Shown: positions 7,296 to 16,300 of the stretch, one piece after another | How positions within the stretch are numbered: position 1 is the first letter of the stretch | Layout of the letters: every line of letters begins with the position of its first letter | NCBI GenBank assembly: GCA_012513545.1 | Contig: JAAZCB010000203.1 | Coordinates: 1-25,163, forward strand | DNA: 25,163 nucleotides | Source: Clostridiaceae bacterium | GTDB taxonomy: Bacteria > Bacillota_A > Clostridia > Acetivibrionales > Acetivibrionaceae | Direction: 5' to 3' | The notes under the pieces: model-generated | What the model was told of the DNA's origin: nothing | What the model saw: the letters and a program-made list of their open reading frames with translations, nothing else | Database searches by the model: none | Translations under genes and position numbers: made by a program

Positions 7296-7330
7296 TTTTC
7301 TTGCGGTTAAAAGGTGGTGAATAAAATAAA

Positions 7331-8575
7331 ATGGATTTATTTTCGATAACCTCCAGGTTAAAACATGCTTGGAATGCTTTCAAAAATACAGATGAAGGTT
7401 TAAAAAATCATTCCTCGTATTCTGGACAAGGTTATTATCGTCCAGATAGATCTAGACTGAGACGTGGTAATGAAAGAACCATCATATCGTCAATATGTAA
7501 TCGTATAGCTTTAGATTCAGCCTCAATTACTATAAAACATATAAGATTAGATGATAACGGCCGCTTTAATATGGATATAAATTCTGGTTTAAATAATTGT
7601 TTAACATTAGAAGCAAACATAGATCAAACAGGACGTAATTTTATACAAGATTTAGTCATGTCTATGCTCGATGAAGGTTGTGTTGCTGCGGTTCCAATTG
7701 ATACAACATTTAATCCTAACATTAATAATTCGTTTGATATTCTTTCTATTCGAACTGGAAAAATAATAGAATGGTATCCAAAATATATAAAAGTAAATGT
7801 TTATAATGAGGAAACTGGACAAAAAGAAAACATAGTTGTTCCAAAAAGTAAAACAGCAATAATCGAAAATCCGATGTTTGCGGTTATGAATGAACCTAAT
7901 TCAACAATGCAACGATTGATAAGAAAACTCAATCTATTAGATGTTGTTGACGAGCAAAGTAGTTCTGGTAAACTTGATATGATTATCCAATTGCCATATG
8001 TTATCAAAAATGAAGCAAGAAGACAGCAAGCTGAGCAACGTCGCTCAGATATTGAAGATCAACTGACTGGTTCTAAATACGGAATAGCGTATACAGATGG
8101 AACAGAGAGAATAACACAATTAAATAGACCGATCGAAAACAATCTTATGAAACAGGTTGAGTATTTAACTCAAATGTTATTTAGTCAGTTAGGAATGACT
8201 CAAAGTATACTCGACGGTACGGCTGACGATAAAACAATGCTTAATTATTACAATAGGACAATCGAACCAATTCTTGGAATAATATCAGATGAAATGAAAA
8301 GAAAATTTCTAACAAAAACCGCTAGATCTCAAAGACAAACCATAATGTATTTCAGAGATCCATTTAAATTAGTTCCAGTGAATGACGTTGCAGAAATAGC
8401 TGATAAATTCACTAGAAATGAAATAATGACTTCTAATGAAATAAGACAGGTTATAGGTATGAAGCCTTCGGAAGATCCAAAAGCGGATGAACTTAGAAAC
8501 AAGAATATTAATCAACCAGAATCAGAATTTACAGACCCAATTATAGAAGAAGGAGGAGAAATTCAAAATGAGTAA
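7331..8575 (+). CDS. Portal protein
   Basis: This is a 414-residue protein at the expected place between terminase and capsid. It has the portal-type start LKHAWNAFKNTDEG, an early strand-helix segment (ERTIISSICNRIALDSASI) and a long helical stem around LDVVDEQSSSGKLDMI. The later segment SQLGMTQSILDGTADDKTM is typical of HK97/SPP1-type portals. Portals form a dodecameric ring at one vertex through which DNA passes. An AAGGTGG site at 7311-7317 lies about 13 nt before the ATG, slightly long. Its last codons overlap the next gene by 8 nt. No MuF/gp7-type minor head gene follows it, although many related phages have one. Confidence 0.9.
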   Translation: MDLFSITSRLKHAWNAFKNTDEGLKNHSSYSGQGYYRPDRSRLRRGNERTIISSICNRIALDSASITIKHIRLDDNGRFNMDINSGLNNCLTLEANIDQTGRNFIQDLVMSMLDEGCVAAVPIDTTFNPNINNSFDILSIRTGKIIEWYPKYIKVNVYNEETGQKENIVVPKSKTAIIENPMFAVMNEPNSTMQRLIRKLNLLDVVDEQSSSGKLDMIIQLPYVIKNEARRQQAEQRRSDIEDQLTGSKYGIAYTDGTERITQLNRPIENNLMKQVEYLTQMLFSQLGMTQSILDGTADDKTMLNYYNRTIEPILGIISDEMKRKFLTKTARSQRQTIMYFRDPFKLVPVNDVAEIADKFTRNEIMTSNEIRQVIGMKPSEDPKADELRNKNINQPESEFTDPIIEEGGEIQNE

Positions 8576-10325
8576 AAAATTCGATTTTGCTGGCTGGGCA
8601 ACAAGAAATAATGTTAAATGTTCTGATGGAAGAGTTATTTTAAAAGATGCATTTAGACATAATAACGGCCAAAAAGTTCCACTTGTATGGAACCATCAAC
8701 ATAATGATCCACAAAATATTTTGGGACATGCTATATTAGAAAATAGAGAAGAAGGAGTATATGCATATTGTACTTTCAACGATAGCGAATCTGGGAAAAA
8801 TGCAAAACTTCTTGTTGAACATGGAGACATTGTCGCCTTATCAATCTATGCCAACCAGTTAAAGCAACAAGGTCCAAGTGTTTTACATGGATCAATCAGA
8901 GAGGTAAGCTTGGTGACGGCTGGAGCTAATCCAGAAGCCTTTATCGAAACAGTAATCAATCATGGAGAAGAATCTGACGATGAGGTTATTATTTATTTTT
9001 CTGGAGACGACATTCCACTACAACATTCAGATGACGAATCTGAAAACAAAAATGAAAAAGGAGAAATAAAAAACATGAAAATTGAACAAAAAACAGATGA
9101 ACTTAAACGTGAAGACAAAAAAGAAAAAACAATTGGAGAAGTGTTTGACACTTTTACCGAAGAACAGAAAACAGTTGTATACGCACTTATAGGACAGGCT
9201 TTGGAATCTGAAGGGACAAATAATGAAGAAGAAAATGAAGGAGGACAAGAAAATATGAAACACAATGTATTTGAGGGTCAAAAAGAAGAGAAAGAAAACG
9301 TTTTACAACATTCGGATATAGAAGCTATATTCTCTGATGCGAAGAGATATGGTAGTTTAAAGGAATCGGCTCTTGAACATGGTATTGAAGACATTGATTA
9401 TTTATTTCCAGACGCAAAAAACATAACGGATAGCCCAATATTTATTAAAAGAGATACTGGGTGGGTTGCAAAAGTATTTGGAACCACACACAAAACCCCG
9501 TTCTCAAAAATAAAGAGTTTATTTGCTGATATAACCGAAGAGGATGCTAGAGCTAAAGGTTATATTAAAGGCGAATTCAAGAAAGAAGAAGTATTTAAAT
9601 TGCTGAAAAGAACAACTGATTCTACGACTATATATAAAAAGCAGAAAATGGAAAAAGATGATCTGATTGACATCAATGATTTTGATGTTGTGGCATGGAT
9701 CAAAGCGGAAATGAGAATGATGCTTGATGAGGAAATAGCTCGTGCTGTATTAGTTGGCGACGGAAGATCAGAAGCCTCTGATGATAAGATCGACGAAGGA
9801 AAGATAAGACCAATATGGAAAGATGCTGACTTATATACTATTAAATCGAGAGTTTCTGTTCCGGAAGATGCAACAAGCGATGATAAAGCTAAAGCATTTA
9901 TCAAATCTGCAATAAAATCGAGAAAGAGCTACAAGGGTTCTGGTGATCCAATATTATTTACAACCGAAGATGTTCTTACTGATTGTCTTCTTCTTGAAGA
10001 TAAGACTGGACGAGTTATATATGAATCTGTTGAAAGATTAGCTACAGCTCTTCGTGTAAAAGAAATAGTAACAGTTCCTGTAATGGAAAACCTTACAAGA
10101 GAAGTTCAAGGTGTAGAACACGAACTGATGGGAATAATCGTAAATCTTGCTGATTATAACATCGGAGCTGATAAAGGTGGAGCTGTAAATATGTTCGAAG
10201 ACTTTGACATTGATTATAATGCTCAAAAGTATCTTATTGAAACTCGTTGTTCAGGAGCTCTTATTAAGCCTTACTCTGCTATAGTATTAGAAGCAGTAGT
10301 GGAAGACGAGGAACTAGCTGGTTAA
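8568..10325 (+). CDS. Prohead protease fused to major capsid protein
   Basis: This is a 585-residue fusion. Residues 1-135 are an HK97-type (S78) prohead protease: the likely catalytic His is H43 in LVWNHQHNDP, the Ser is S92 in VALSIYANQL, and the conserved REVSLVTAGANP follows. Residues 136-245 are a low-complexity Glu/Lys/Asn linker that could act as the scaffolding delta domain. From about residue 245 comes an HK97-fold capsid protein (IDYLFPDAKN, DTGWVAKVFG, IKRDTGW..., FDVVAWIKAEMRMMLDEEIA, VLVGDGR). The start overlaps the portal stop and has a GGAGG-type site at about 8552-8557. Two in-frame internal ATG codons with good ribosome binding sites (9075 and 9255) could give capsid protein made separately from the protease. 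Cleavage by the protease itself in the linker is the alternative route. Confidence 0.9.
   Translation: MSKKFDFAGWATRNNVKCSDGRVILKDAFRHNNGQKVPLVWNHQHNDPQNILGHAILENREEGVYAYCTFNDSESGKNAKLLVEHGDIVALSIYANQLKQQGPSVLHGSIREVSLVTAGANPEAFIETVINHGEESDDEVIIYFSGDDIPLQHSDDESENKNEKGEIKNMKIEQKTDELKREDKKEKTIGEVFDTFTEEQKTVVYALIGQALESEGTNNEEENEGGQENMKHNVFEGQKEEKENVLQHSDIEAIFSDAKRYGSLKESALEHGIEDIDYLFPDAKNITDSPIFIKRDTGWVAKVFGTTHKTPFSKIKSLFADITEEDARAKGYIKGEFKKEEVFKLLKRTTDSTTIYKKQKMEKDDLIDINDFDVVAWIKAEMRMMLDEEIARAVLVGDGRSEASDDKIDEGKIRPIWKDADLYTIKSRVSVPEDATSDDKAKAFIKSAIKSRKSYKGSGDPILFTTEDVLTDCLLLEDKTGRVIYESVERLATALRVKEIVTVPVMENLTREVQGVEHELMGIIVNLADYNIGADKGGAVNMFEDFDIDYNAQKYLIETRCSGALIKPYSAIVLEAVVEDEELAG
9058..9077 (+). 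promoter_or_regulatory. Internal RBS and start 1 in the capsid fusion
   Basis: AAGGAG at 9058-9063 lies 11 nt before an in-frame ATG at 9075 (codon 170 of the fusion), just after the protease domain. Starting here would yield a 416-residue product with the whole linker and the capsid domain but no protease. Confidence 0.45.
9238..9257 (+). promoter_or_regulatory. Internal RBS and start 2 in the capsid fusion
   Basis: AAGGAGG at 9238-9244 lies 10 nt before an in-frame ATG at 9255 (codon 230). The product, beginning MKHNVFEGQK, would be 356 residues and would consist of the capsid domain almost alone. The match to the ideal ribosome binding site is better than at the first internal start. Because Glu and Gly codons can mimic such sites by chance (GAA GGA GGA), the function is unproven. 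Confidence 0.5.
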
Positions 10326-10350
10326 AAAAATCAAAATGGGGTGAATTATC

Positions 10351-10665
10351 ATGGCAAAATATTATGGTGTAATTGGATTTGCTGAAAAAACTGAGGTTAA
10401 ACCTGGAGTGTGGAAAGAAAATATTATTGAAAAACCATATTTTGGTGATTTTATAAGAAATACCAGAAAAATTCAATCCGCAAATCAAGTTAATGATAAT
10501 ATTAATATTTCTAATCAGATTAGTATAATTGCTGATACATTTGTCAATGGTAATTTTCACTCCATGAGATATGCTGAATACATGGGTACGAAATGGAAGA
10601 TAACCGATATTGAAGTTCAGCACCCAAGATTATTATTAACGCTGGGAGGAATTTATAATGGGTGA
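10351..10665 (+). CDS. Head-tail joining protein (probable head closure)
   Basis: This is a 104-residue, mostly beta protein with GGGGTGA before its ATG. It begins MAKYYGVIGFAEKTEVKPGV, continues with EKPYFGDFIRNTRKIQ and ends in MGTKWKITDIEVQHPRLLLT. The layout (a short strand-rich protein with a MGTKWKI strand near the end) and the position right after the capsid match the small head-closure or stopper proteins of siphoviruses, which plug the connector after packaging. The stop overlaps the next start by 8 nt. Identity is by context and pattern, so confidence is moderate. Confidence 0.6.
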   Translation: MAKYYGVIGFAEKTEVKPGVWKENIIEKPYFGDFIRNTRKIQSANQVNDNINISNQISIIADTFVNGNFHSMRYAEYMGTKWKITDIEVQHPRLLLTLGGIYNG

Positions 10666-10963
10666 CCTAGTAGATCTCCAAATATTATTAGAGAATCTTA
10701 TTTGTAGCCGAAATGTATATTTTCAACCACCAGCATCGTTAAATATTAGTTACCCCGCCATAGTATATTCGCTTGATGATATTCCAAGTAAATATGCCGA
10801 TGACGGGGTTTATTTTTCGCGAAAGAAATATCTATTAACTGTGATCGATGAAGATCCAGATAATGATATTATTGAAAAAATTAAAAACTTGCCGACGTGT
10901 AGATTTAGTCGGCATTTTAAATCGGATAATTTAAACCATTATGTATTTACCATAACATATTAA
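10658..10963 (+). CDS. Tail terminator-like protein
   Basis: This is a 101-residue protein whose ATG overlaps the previous gene. It begins with a helix (LVDLQILLENLICS), followed by the strand PAIVYSLDDIPSKYADD, then KKYLLTVIDEDPDNDIIEKI, and ends with CRFSRHFKSDNLNHYVFTIT. This mixed alpha/beta pattern, with the TVIDEDPD segment and a final strand, is the one I associate with the small proteins encoded just before the tail tube in Clostridia siphoviruses. Their role is to cap the tail tube and join it to the head. The assignment rests on order and pattern. Confidence 0.6.
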   Translation: MGDLVDLQILLENLICSRNVYFQPPASLNISYPAIVYSLDDIPSKYADDGVYFSRKKYLLTVIDEDPDNDIIEKIKNLPTCRFSRHFKSDNLNHYVFTITY

Positions 10964-10976
10964 AGGAGGAAAAAAT

Positions 10977-11933
10977 ATGTCTAAATTAGTATGGCATCAA
11001 GTCGGAAAACGTTTATTTGAAACCGGCGTTAAAAAAGGTGTCCTTTATGTCCAATCGGATGGTCTGTATCCAAAAGGTGTTGTGTGGAACGGATTAACAG
11101 CCATGAAAGAAAGTCCAACCGGAGCAGAAGCAAATCCATTTTATGCAGATGATATGAAATATTTGAATCTTATGTCTGTAGAAGAATTGGAAGGAACAAT
11201 AGAAGCTTACACATATCCAGATGAATTCGCTGAATGTGACGGCTCTGTAGAAATAGCCCCAGGTGTATCTGTTGGTCAGCAAATAAGAAAAACTTTTGGT
11301 CTTTGCTATAGAACATCAATAGGAAATGAGTTGGAAGGAGCAGATTATGGTTATAAACTTCATTTAGTTTATGGCGCACTTGCTTCCCCATCAGGAAAAG
11401 ACTACAATACAATAAATGATAATCCAGAAGCTATGCCTTTGTCTTGGGATTATACCACTACTCCAGTTGAAGTTCCTGGTAAAAAACCAACAGCGTCGAT
11501 CGTTATCGATTCGACAAAAGTTGATTCGTTAAAATTGCAGGCTCTTGAAAATATCCTTTACGGAACAGAAAACGCCGATGCAAGACTTCCTCTTCCAGAG
11601 GAAATAGCCGAATTATTTTCTGAAGAAGCTCCTAGTGCATTGGAATTATCATCGATAGTTCCGGATGACGAAGCTGAAGCAATAGCTCTGGATGCAAATA
11701 TAGTCCTCACATTCAATAATAAAATAGCAAAAGAAGCTATTGTTGTTACCGAAGACGATGGGACAATCGTTACCGGAACAAAGAGCTGGGATGCTGCTGG
11801 TAAAGTTCTAACTTTTATTCCAGGTTCCAATTTAGAGTCAGAAACTGTGTATATTGTTACAATAGGTGGAGTTGTTGATGTATATGGTCAAACTCTGGCG
11901 CCAGAAGTTACAAACTTCATGACTGTTACTTGA
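10977..11933 (+). CDS. Major tail tube protein with Ig-like C-terminal domain
   Basis: This is a 318-residue protein with an ideal AAAGGAGG site. Residues 1-200 match a siphovirus major tail tube protein: MSKLVWHQVGKRLFETGVKK, then GVLYVQSDGLYPKGVVWNGL, a conserved EAYTYPDEFAECDG and GLCYRTSIGNELEGADYGYK. The tube domain forms stacked hexameric rings. After a proline and glutamate linker (LPLPEEIAELFSEEAPSALE), residues 222-318 form a bacterial Ig-like domain of the SbsA type: ANIVLTFNNKI, TKSWDAAGKVLTFIPGSNL, ETVYIVTIGGVVDVYG. Such domains decorate the outside of tails and may bind carbohydrates on the host. An attenuator-like hairpin follows the gene. Confidence 0.88.
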   Translation: MSKLVWHQVGKRLFETGVKKGVLYVQSDGLYPKGVVWNGLTAMKESPTGAEANPFYADDMKYLNLMSVEELEGTIEAYTYPDEFAECDGSVEIAPGVSVGQQIRKTFGLCYRTSIGNELEGADYGYKLHLVYGALASPSGKDYNTINDNPEAMPLSWDYTTTPVEVPGKKPTASIVIDSTKVDSLKLQALENILYGTENADARLPLPEEIAELFSEEAPSALELSSIVPDDEAEAIALDANIVLTFNNKIAKEAIVVTEDDGTIVTGTKSWDAAGKVLTFIPGSNLESETVYIVTIGGVVDVYGQTLAPEVTNFMTVT

Positions 11934-11950
11934 AAATAAATAATTATGTG

Positions 11951-11980
11951 AGGAGCTCTTATTAAGGGCTCCTTATTATT
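11951..11980 (+). terminator. Attenuator-like hairpin after the tail tube gene
   Basis: Arms AGGAGCTC (11951-11958) and GGGCTCCT (11966-11973) pair with one wobble around a TTATTAA loop. A T-rich but broken tract (TTATTATT) follows. This fits a partial terminator that lowers expression of the chaperone genes relative to the abundant tail tube protein. Confidence 0.55.
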
Positions 11981-11998
11981 GAAAGGAGTATATTTAAT

Positions 11999-12361
11999 AT
12001 GGTTAAAAAAACAATAACTTATATCGATTATGACGGAAACGAGAGGACAGAAGATTTTTATTTTAATTTAACAAAGGCAGAAGTAGCAGAAATGGAATAT
12101 TCTGAAGCTGGAGGGCTATCTAAAGTTATTGAAAAAATTAGTGCAACAAAAGATAGTAAAAAGATCATAGAAATCTTTAAAGAACTAATTCTTAAAGCTT
12201 ATGGAGAAAAATCTCTCGATGGACGAAGATTTATAAAAACTCAAGAATTAAGAGATGCTTTTTCTCAAACAGAGGCTTATTCAGATTTATTTGTTGAGCT
12301 TTCCAAAAGTGCCGACGCCGCTGCAGAATTTATAAACGGCATAATACCTCAAACAAAATAA
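11999..12361 (+). CDS. Tail assembly chaperone (G-type)
   Basis: This is a 120-residue protein with GAAAGGAG about 12 nt before the ATG. It starts with an ubiquitin-like stretch (KKTITYIDYDGNERTEDFYF), has a NLTKAEVAEMEYSEAGG loop, then long helices (EIFKELILKAYGEKSLDGRR) and ends at NGIIPQTK. These features match the G-type tail assembly chaperones, which bind the tape measure and recruit tube subunits. It is followed by the second chaperone gene. Many phages join the two by a programmed frameshift, but here both are in the same reading frame and separated by stop codons, so each is translated on its own. Confidence 0.75.
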   Translation: MVKKTITYIDYDGNERTEDFYFNLTKAEVAEMEYSEAGGLSKVIEKISATKDSKKIIEIFKELILKAYGEKSLDGRRFIKTQELRDAFSQTEAYSDLFVELSKSADAAAEFINGIIPQTK

Positions 12362-12385
12362 TAAAAAAAAGGATGTGATTAGACT

Positions 12386-12925
12386 ATGCTTCAAATAATA
12401 GTTCCTTCTGCTGAGTTATATGACGAAAAAAAAGAAGAATTCATTTATTCAAAAGAACAGATTATCGAACTAGAACATAGTCTAATCTCAATTTCAAAAT
12501 GGGAATCAAAACATAAAAAACCTTTTCTTAAAAGCCAAAAAACAAAAGAAGAAACTATTGATTATATTCGTTGTATGTCCTTAAATAAAACTCCTGACTC
12601 TTCATATTATAGTTTAACCAATAAAAATATAGAGGATATACAAAATTATATTAATGATCCAATGACTGCTACAATAATACGTAAATTACCGAATTCTAAA
12701 TCGAATGTTAACGAAATAGTAACATCTGAATTAATATATTACTGGATGATAGTATCAAATATACCTTTTGAATGCGAAAAATGGCATATTAATAGACTTT
12801 TAACACTTATAAAAATATGCACAGTTAAAAATTCGCCTAATAAAAAAATGAGCAAAAATGAAATAATAAAAGAATATTCCGCTATTAATAAAGCAAGAAG
12901 AGCGCAAATGAATAGTGGAGGATGA
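12386..12925 (+). CDS. Second tail assembly chaperone (GT-type analogue)
   Basis: This is a 179-residue protein with AAAAGGATGTGA before its ATG. Landmarks familiar from Clostridia phages are YSKEQIIELEHSLISISKWE, PFLKSQKTKEETIDYIRCMS, NDPMTATI, VTSELIYYWMIVSNIPFECE and KWHINRLLTLIKICTVKN. The conserved helical core fits a tape-measure-binding chaperone. It uses the same frame as the preceding gene, eight codons downstream. Stops at 12362, and then at 12380, block readthrough. The last codons carry the GGAGG used by the next gene, so translation is coupled. Confidence 0.7.
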   Translation: MLQIIVPSAELYDEKKEEFIYSKEQIIELEHSLISISKWESKHKKPFLKSQKTKEETIDYIRCMSLNKTPDSSYYSLTNKNIEDIQNYINDPMTATIIRKLPNSKSNVNEIVTSELIYYWMIVSNIPFECEKWHINRLLTLIKICTVKNSPNKKMSKNEIIKEYSAINKARRAQMNSGG

Positions 12926-12930
12926 TTTTT

Positions 12931-13311
12931 ATGATAAAAATTAAACATAAAGGATCTTTTAAAAATACAGAAAATTTTTTAAAATCAACAAAGAAATTAT
13001 CTGATATACAGTTATATATATTAGAAAAATATGCTATTGAAGCAATCGACGCGCTGTCTTTATCTACCCCAAAAGATACTGGTAAAACATCATTGTCGTG
13101 GGGGTATCAAATCAGCATAACGGAAAACAAAATAAAATTAACATTCACAAATTCAAATAATAGTGGTGGTGTCCCAGTAGCAATAATACTACAATATGGT
13201 CACGGAACAAAAAACGGCGGATATGTAGAAGGTATTGATTACATAAATCCGACATTAAAACCAATATTTGATAAAATAGCAGAAGAACTTGGGAAGGAGG
13301 TCAACAAATGA
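12931..13311 (+). CDS. HK97 gp10-like neck or tail completion protein
   Basis: This is a 126-residue protein. ATG 12931 is chosen because the GGAGG at 12917-12921 is directly adjacent to the earlier ATG at 12922 but 9 nt from this one. Family signatures are the early helix (NFLKSTKKLSDIQLYILEKY), a TPKDTGKTSLSWGYQI loop, and the GGVPVAIILQYGHGTKNGGY segment followed by INPTLKPIFDKI. gp10-type proteins complete the head-tail joint. It is located just before the tape measure instead of before the tube. It overlaps the tape measure by the ATGA tetranucleotide. Confidence 0.7.
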   Translation: MIKIKHKGSFKNTENFLKSTKKLSDIQLYILEKYAIEAIDALSLSTPKDTGKTSLSWGYQISITENKIKLTFTNSNNSGGVPVAIILQYGHGTKNGGYVEGIDYINPTLKPIFDKIAEELGKEVNK

Positions 13312-16300
13312 GTAGAGAAATAGATAATCGTGTTGTTCAAATGGAATTTGACAATAGAAAATTTGAATCTAATGCAAAAGAATCAATCAACACAATAGAT
13401 CGTTTAAAACAGAGTTTGAATTTTGATGAATCCGTAAATAGTTTATCAAAACTCGAAAATGCTGGAAAGAAATTTTCTTTAGATGGAATAGGAGCTAGTG
13501 TTGATCTAATTTCCGGACGATTTTCAATAATGGGAATAGCTGGTGTTACAGCAATTCAAAATGTAGTTAATTCTGCAATAAATGCTGGTAAAAATCTAGT
13601 TAAATCATTGACGGTAGATCCAGTAAAAACTGGTCTTAATGAATATGAAACAAAAATGAATGCCATAACCACAATAATGACAAATACGGCTAGCAAAGGA
13701 ACAACTCTTTCTGATGTTAATGCGACACTTGACGAATTAAACAAATATGCAGACCTAACAATATATAATTTCGCAGAAATGACAAGAAATATCGGTACAT
13801 TTACAGCTGCTGGAATAGGTTTAAAAGATTCCGCTATAGCTATAAAAGGTATCGCAAATTTAGCCGCTGGCTCGGGTTCAAATTCGCAACAAGCGTCAAC
13901 GGCTATGTATCAATTATCACAGGCTCTTGCTGCTGGTTCTGTAAAGTTAATGGATTGGAATTCAGTAGTTAATGCTGGTATGGGAGGAGAACTTTTTCAA
14001 AATGCTTTAAAAAAAACAGCAAAAGCAATGGGTATAGTAGTTAATGAATCAGTTCCGTTTAGAGAGTCATTAAATAGTGGATGGATAACTTCTGACGTAT
14101 TAATAAAAACATTACAGGATTTCGCAGAAGATAAATCTCTTTTAAAAGCTGCAACTGAAGTAAAAACACTAACACAGCTTATTGACACAATGAAAGAATC
14201 AGTTCAATCTGGTTGGGCAACAACATGGGAAAAAATCTTGGGCGATAAAGATCAAGCTGCAGCATTATTTACAGCTTTAAATGACGGTTTTGGCGAAATA
14301 GTTGGAGCATCCGCTGATGCGAGAAACGAAATGCTTCAATTTTGGAATGAAAATCGAGGGCGTGAATATATAATAAAAAGTATAGGTAATGCATTTTTAT
14401 TTTTAGGACAAATTTTACAACCAATACAAGATGCTTTTTCAGAAATATTTCCGCCAATGACGGGAGAACGTCTAGTAGAACTTTCAAAAAAATTATATGA
14501 ATTTACTGAAAGGCTAACAATAAGTGCAGAAACATCCGAAAATATTAAAAGAACTTTTAGAGGATTATTTGCTGTGCTCGATATTATTGGACAAGCTCTG
14601 TCTGCTAGTATAAAAGGTCTAATATCTTTTATAAAATATTTACTTCCAGCTGGTGACGGGCTGCTATCATTTACTGGAAATATTGGAGATTTTCTTGTTG
14701 CATTAAATTATGCTATAAAATCTTCTGATCTTTTTAATTTAACAATAAAAAAGATTGGTGATGTTTTAAAACCAATAGCTGACGGTGTAAAGAGTTCTGT
14801 GAAAACAATAGTTAACTCTTTCGCATTATTCGCTCAAATAGATACTAGCGGAATGGATTCATTTGCAGAACGTGTCAAAATAAGATTTGAACCACTAACA
14901 AAAACAGGAGAAATTTTAGGTATTGTTTTTACAAGTCTTGCTAGTATATTAAAGAAAACAGCACCAATATTTTTCAAAACGGCCGAAATAATCAGCAAAG
15001 CGCTCAATCAATTAGCGGATATTATTATCAACGCTCTAAATACCGGAGATTTTCAATCTATATTTGACATAATAAATGGTACGTTGTTCACCGGTATATT
15101 ATTGGGAATTAAAAAATTTATCAGTTCATTGACTGGAATATCAGACAATGTTGGTGGTTTTCTTGGTAGCATAACCAATATTTTTGACAGTGTAAGAGAT
15201 TCATTAAAAGCGTATCAAGATTCATTAAAAGCCAAAACTCTAATGACAATATCGGGAGCAATAGCTACATTGACGGCTTCTTTAATCATATTATCTCTAA
15301 TAGATTCTGAGAAATTATCATCATCGTTAACAGCCATAGGAGTAATGTTTACGGAGTTATTTTTATCTATGTCGTTATTTACAAAATATATTCAGGGTAA
15401 GGGCCTGGCAAAAATAGGAATATCTATAATAACTTTATCCTCAGCAATATTAGTGTTATCCGTAGCAATGAAAAGCATGGCCAAACTAAGTTGGAATGAA
15501 GTAATCAAAGGTTTAACTTCTGTTACTATTCTTATTGCAGTCTTATCAGAATCATCTAAATTGTTATCAGCATCATCTAACAGATTAATGAAGGGTTCTT
15601 TGAATTTGATATTATTTGCAACAGCTATAAATATATTGGCTGTAGCGGTCAAAAAACTGAGTGATTTAGATGTCGGTGATTTGAGCAAAGGTTTAATAGG
15701 CGTTGGTGTTTTAGCAACAGAATTAGCTTTATTCATGAAAGCCACAGAAATAAATAAAATGGGAACATTAAAGAGCGTCGGACTTATAGCATTATCAGGA
15801 GCAATATTAATATTAGCTAATGCTGTTAAAACCTTTAGTTTAATGACACCGAAAGAGCTGATAAAGGGTTTGGGTGCTATTGCTATAATATTGACCGAGC
15901 TTGCATTATTTACCAATTTAACTGGAAACTCCAAACACATTACAACAACAGCAGTTGGTTTGACTATTTTAAGTGCTTCAATGTTAATTATATCAAAAGC
16001 AATTGGTAATATGGGCAGTCTTTCTTTGAAAGAAATAGGCAAAGGTCTACTTGCTATGGCGGGGTCTTTAACTATACTTGCAATTGCTATGAGTTTAATG
16101 CCTAAAGATTTATTATTAACTGGAACTGGTCTAGTTGTTGTAGCTAGTTCGCTATTGATTTTAGCAAACGCATTAAATAATTTTGGGGACATGTCTTGGG
16201 GTGAAATAGCAAAAGGCTTAATTACATTAGCCGCTTCCCTTACTATAATAGCGGTAGCTATGACTTTCATGTCATCCGCTTTACCTGGCGCGGCAGCATT

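Noticed and set aside
12362..12385. Programmed frameshift between the two tail chaperone genes
   Set aside because: Both genes are in the same frame with three in-frame stops between them, and the second has its own ribosome binding site. The A-run at 12363-12370 lies after the first stop.
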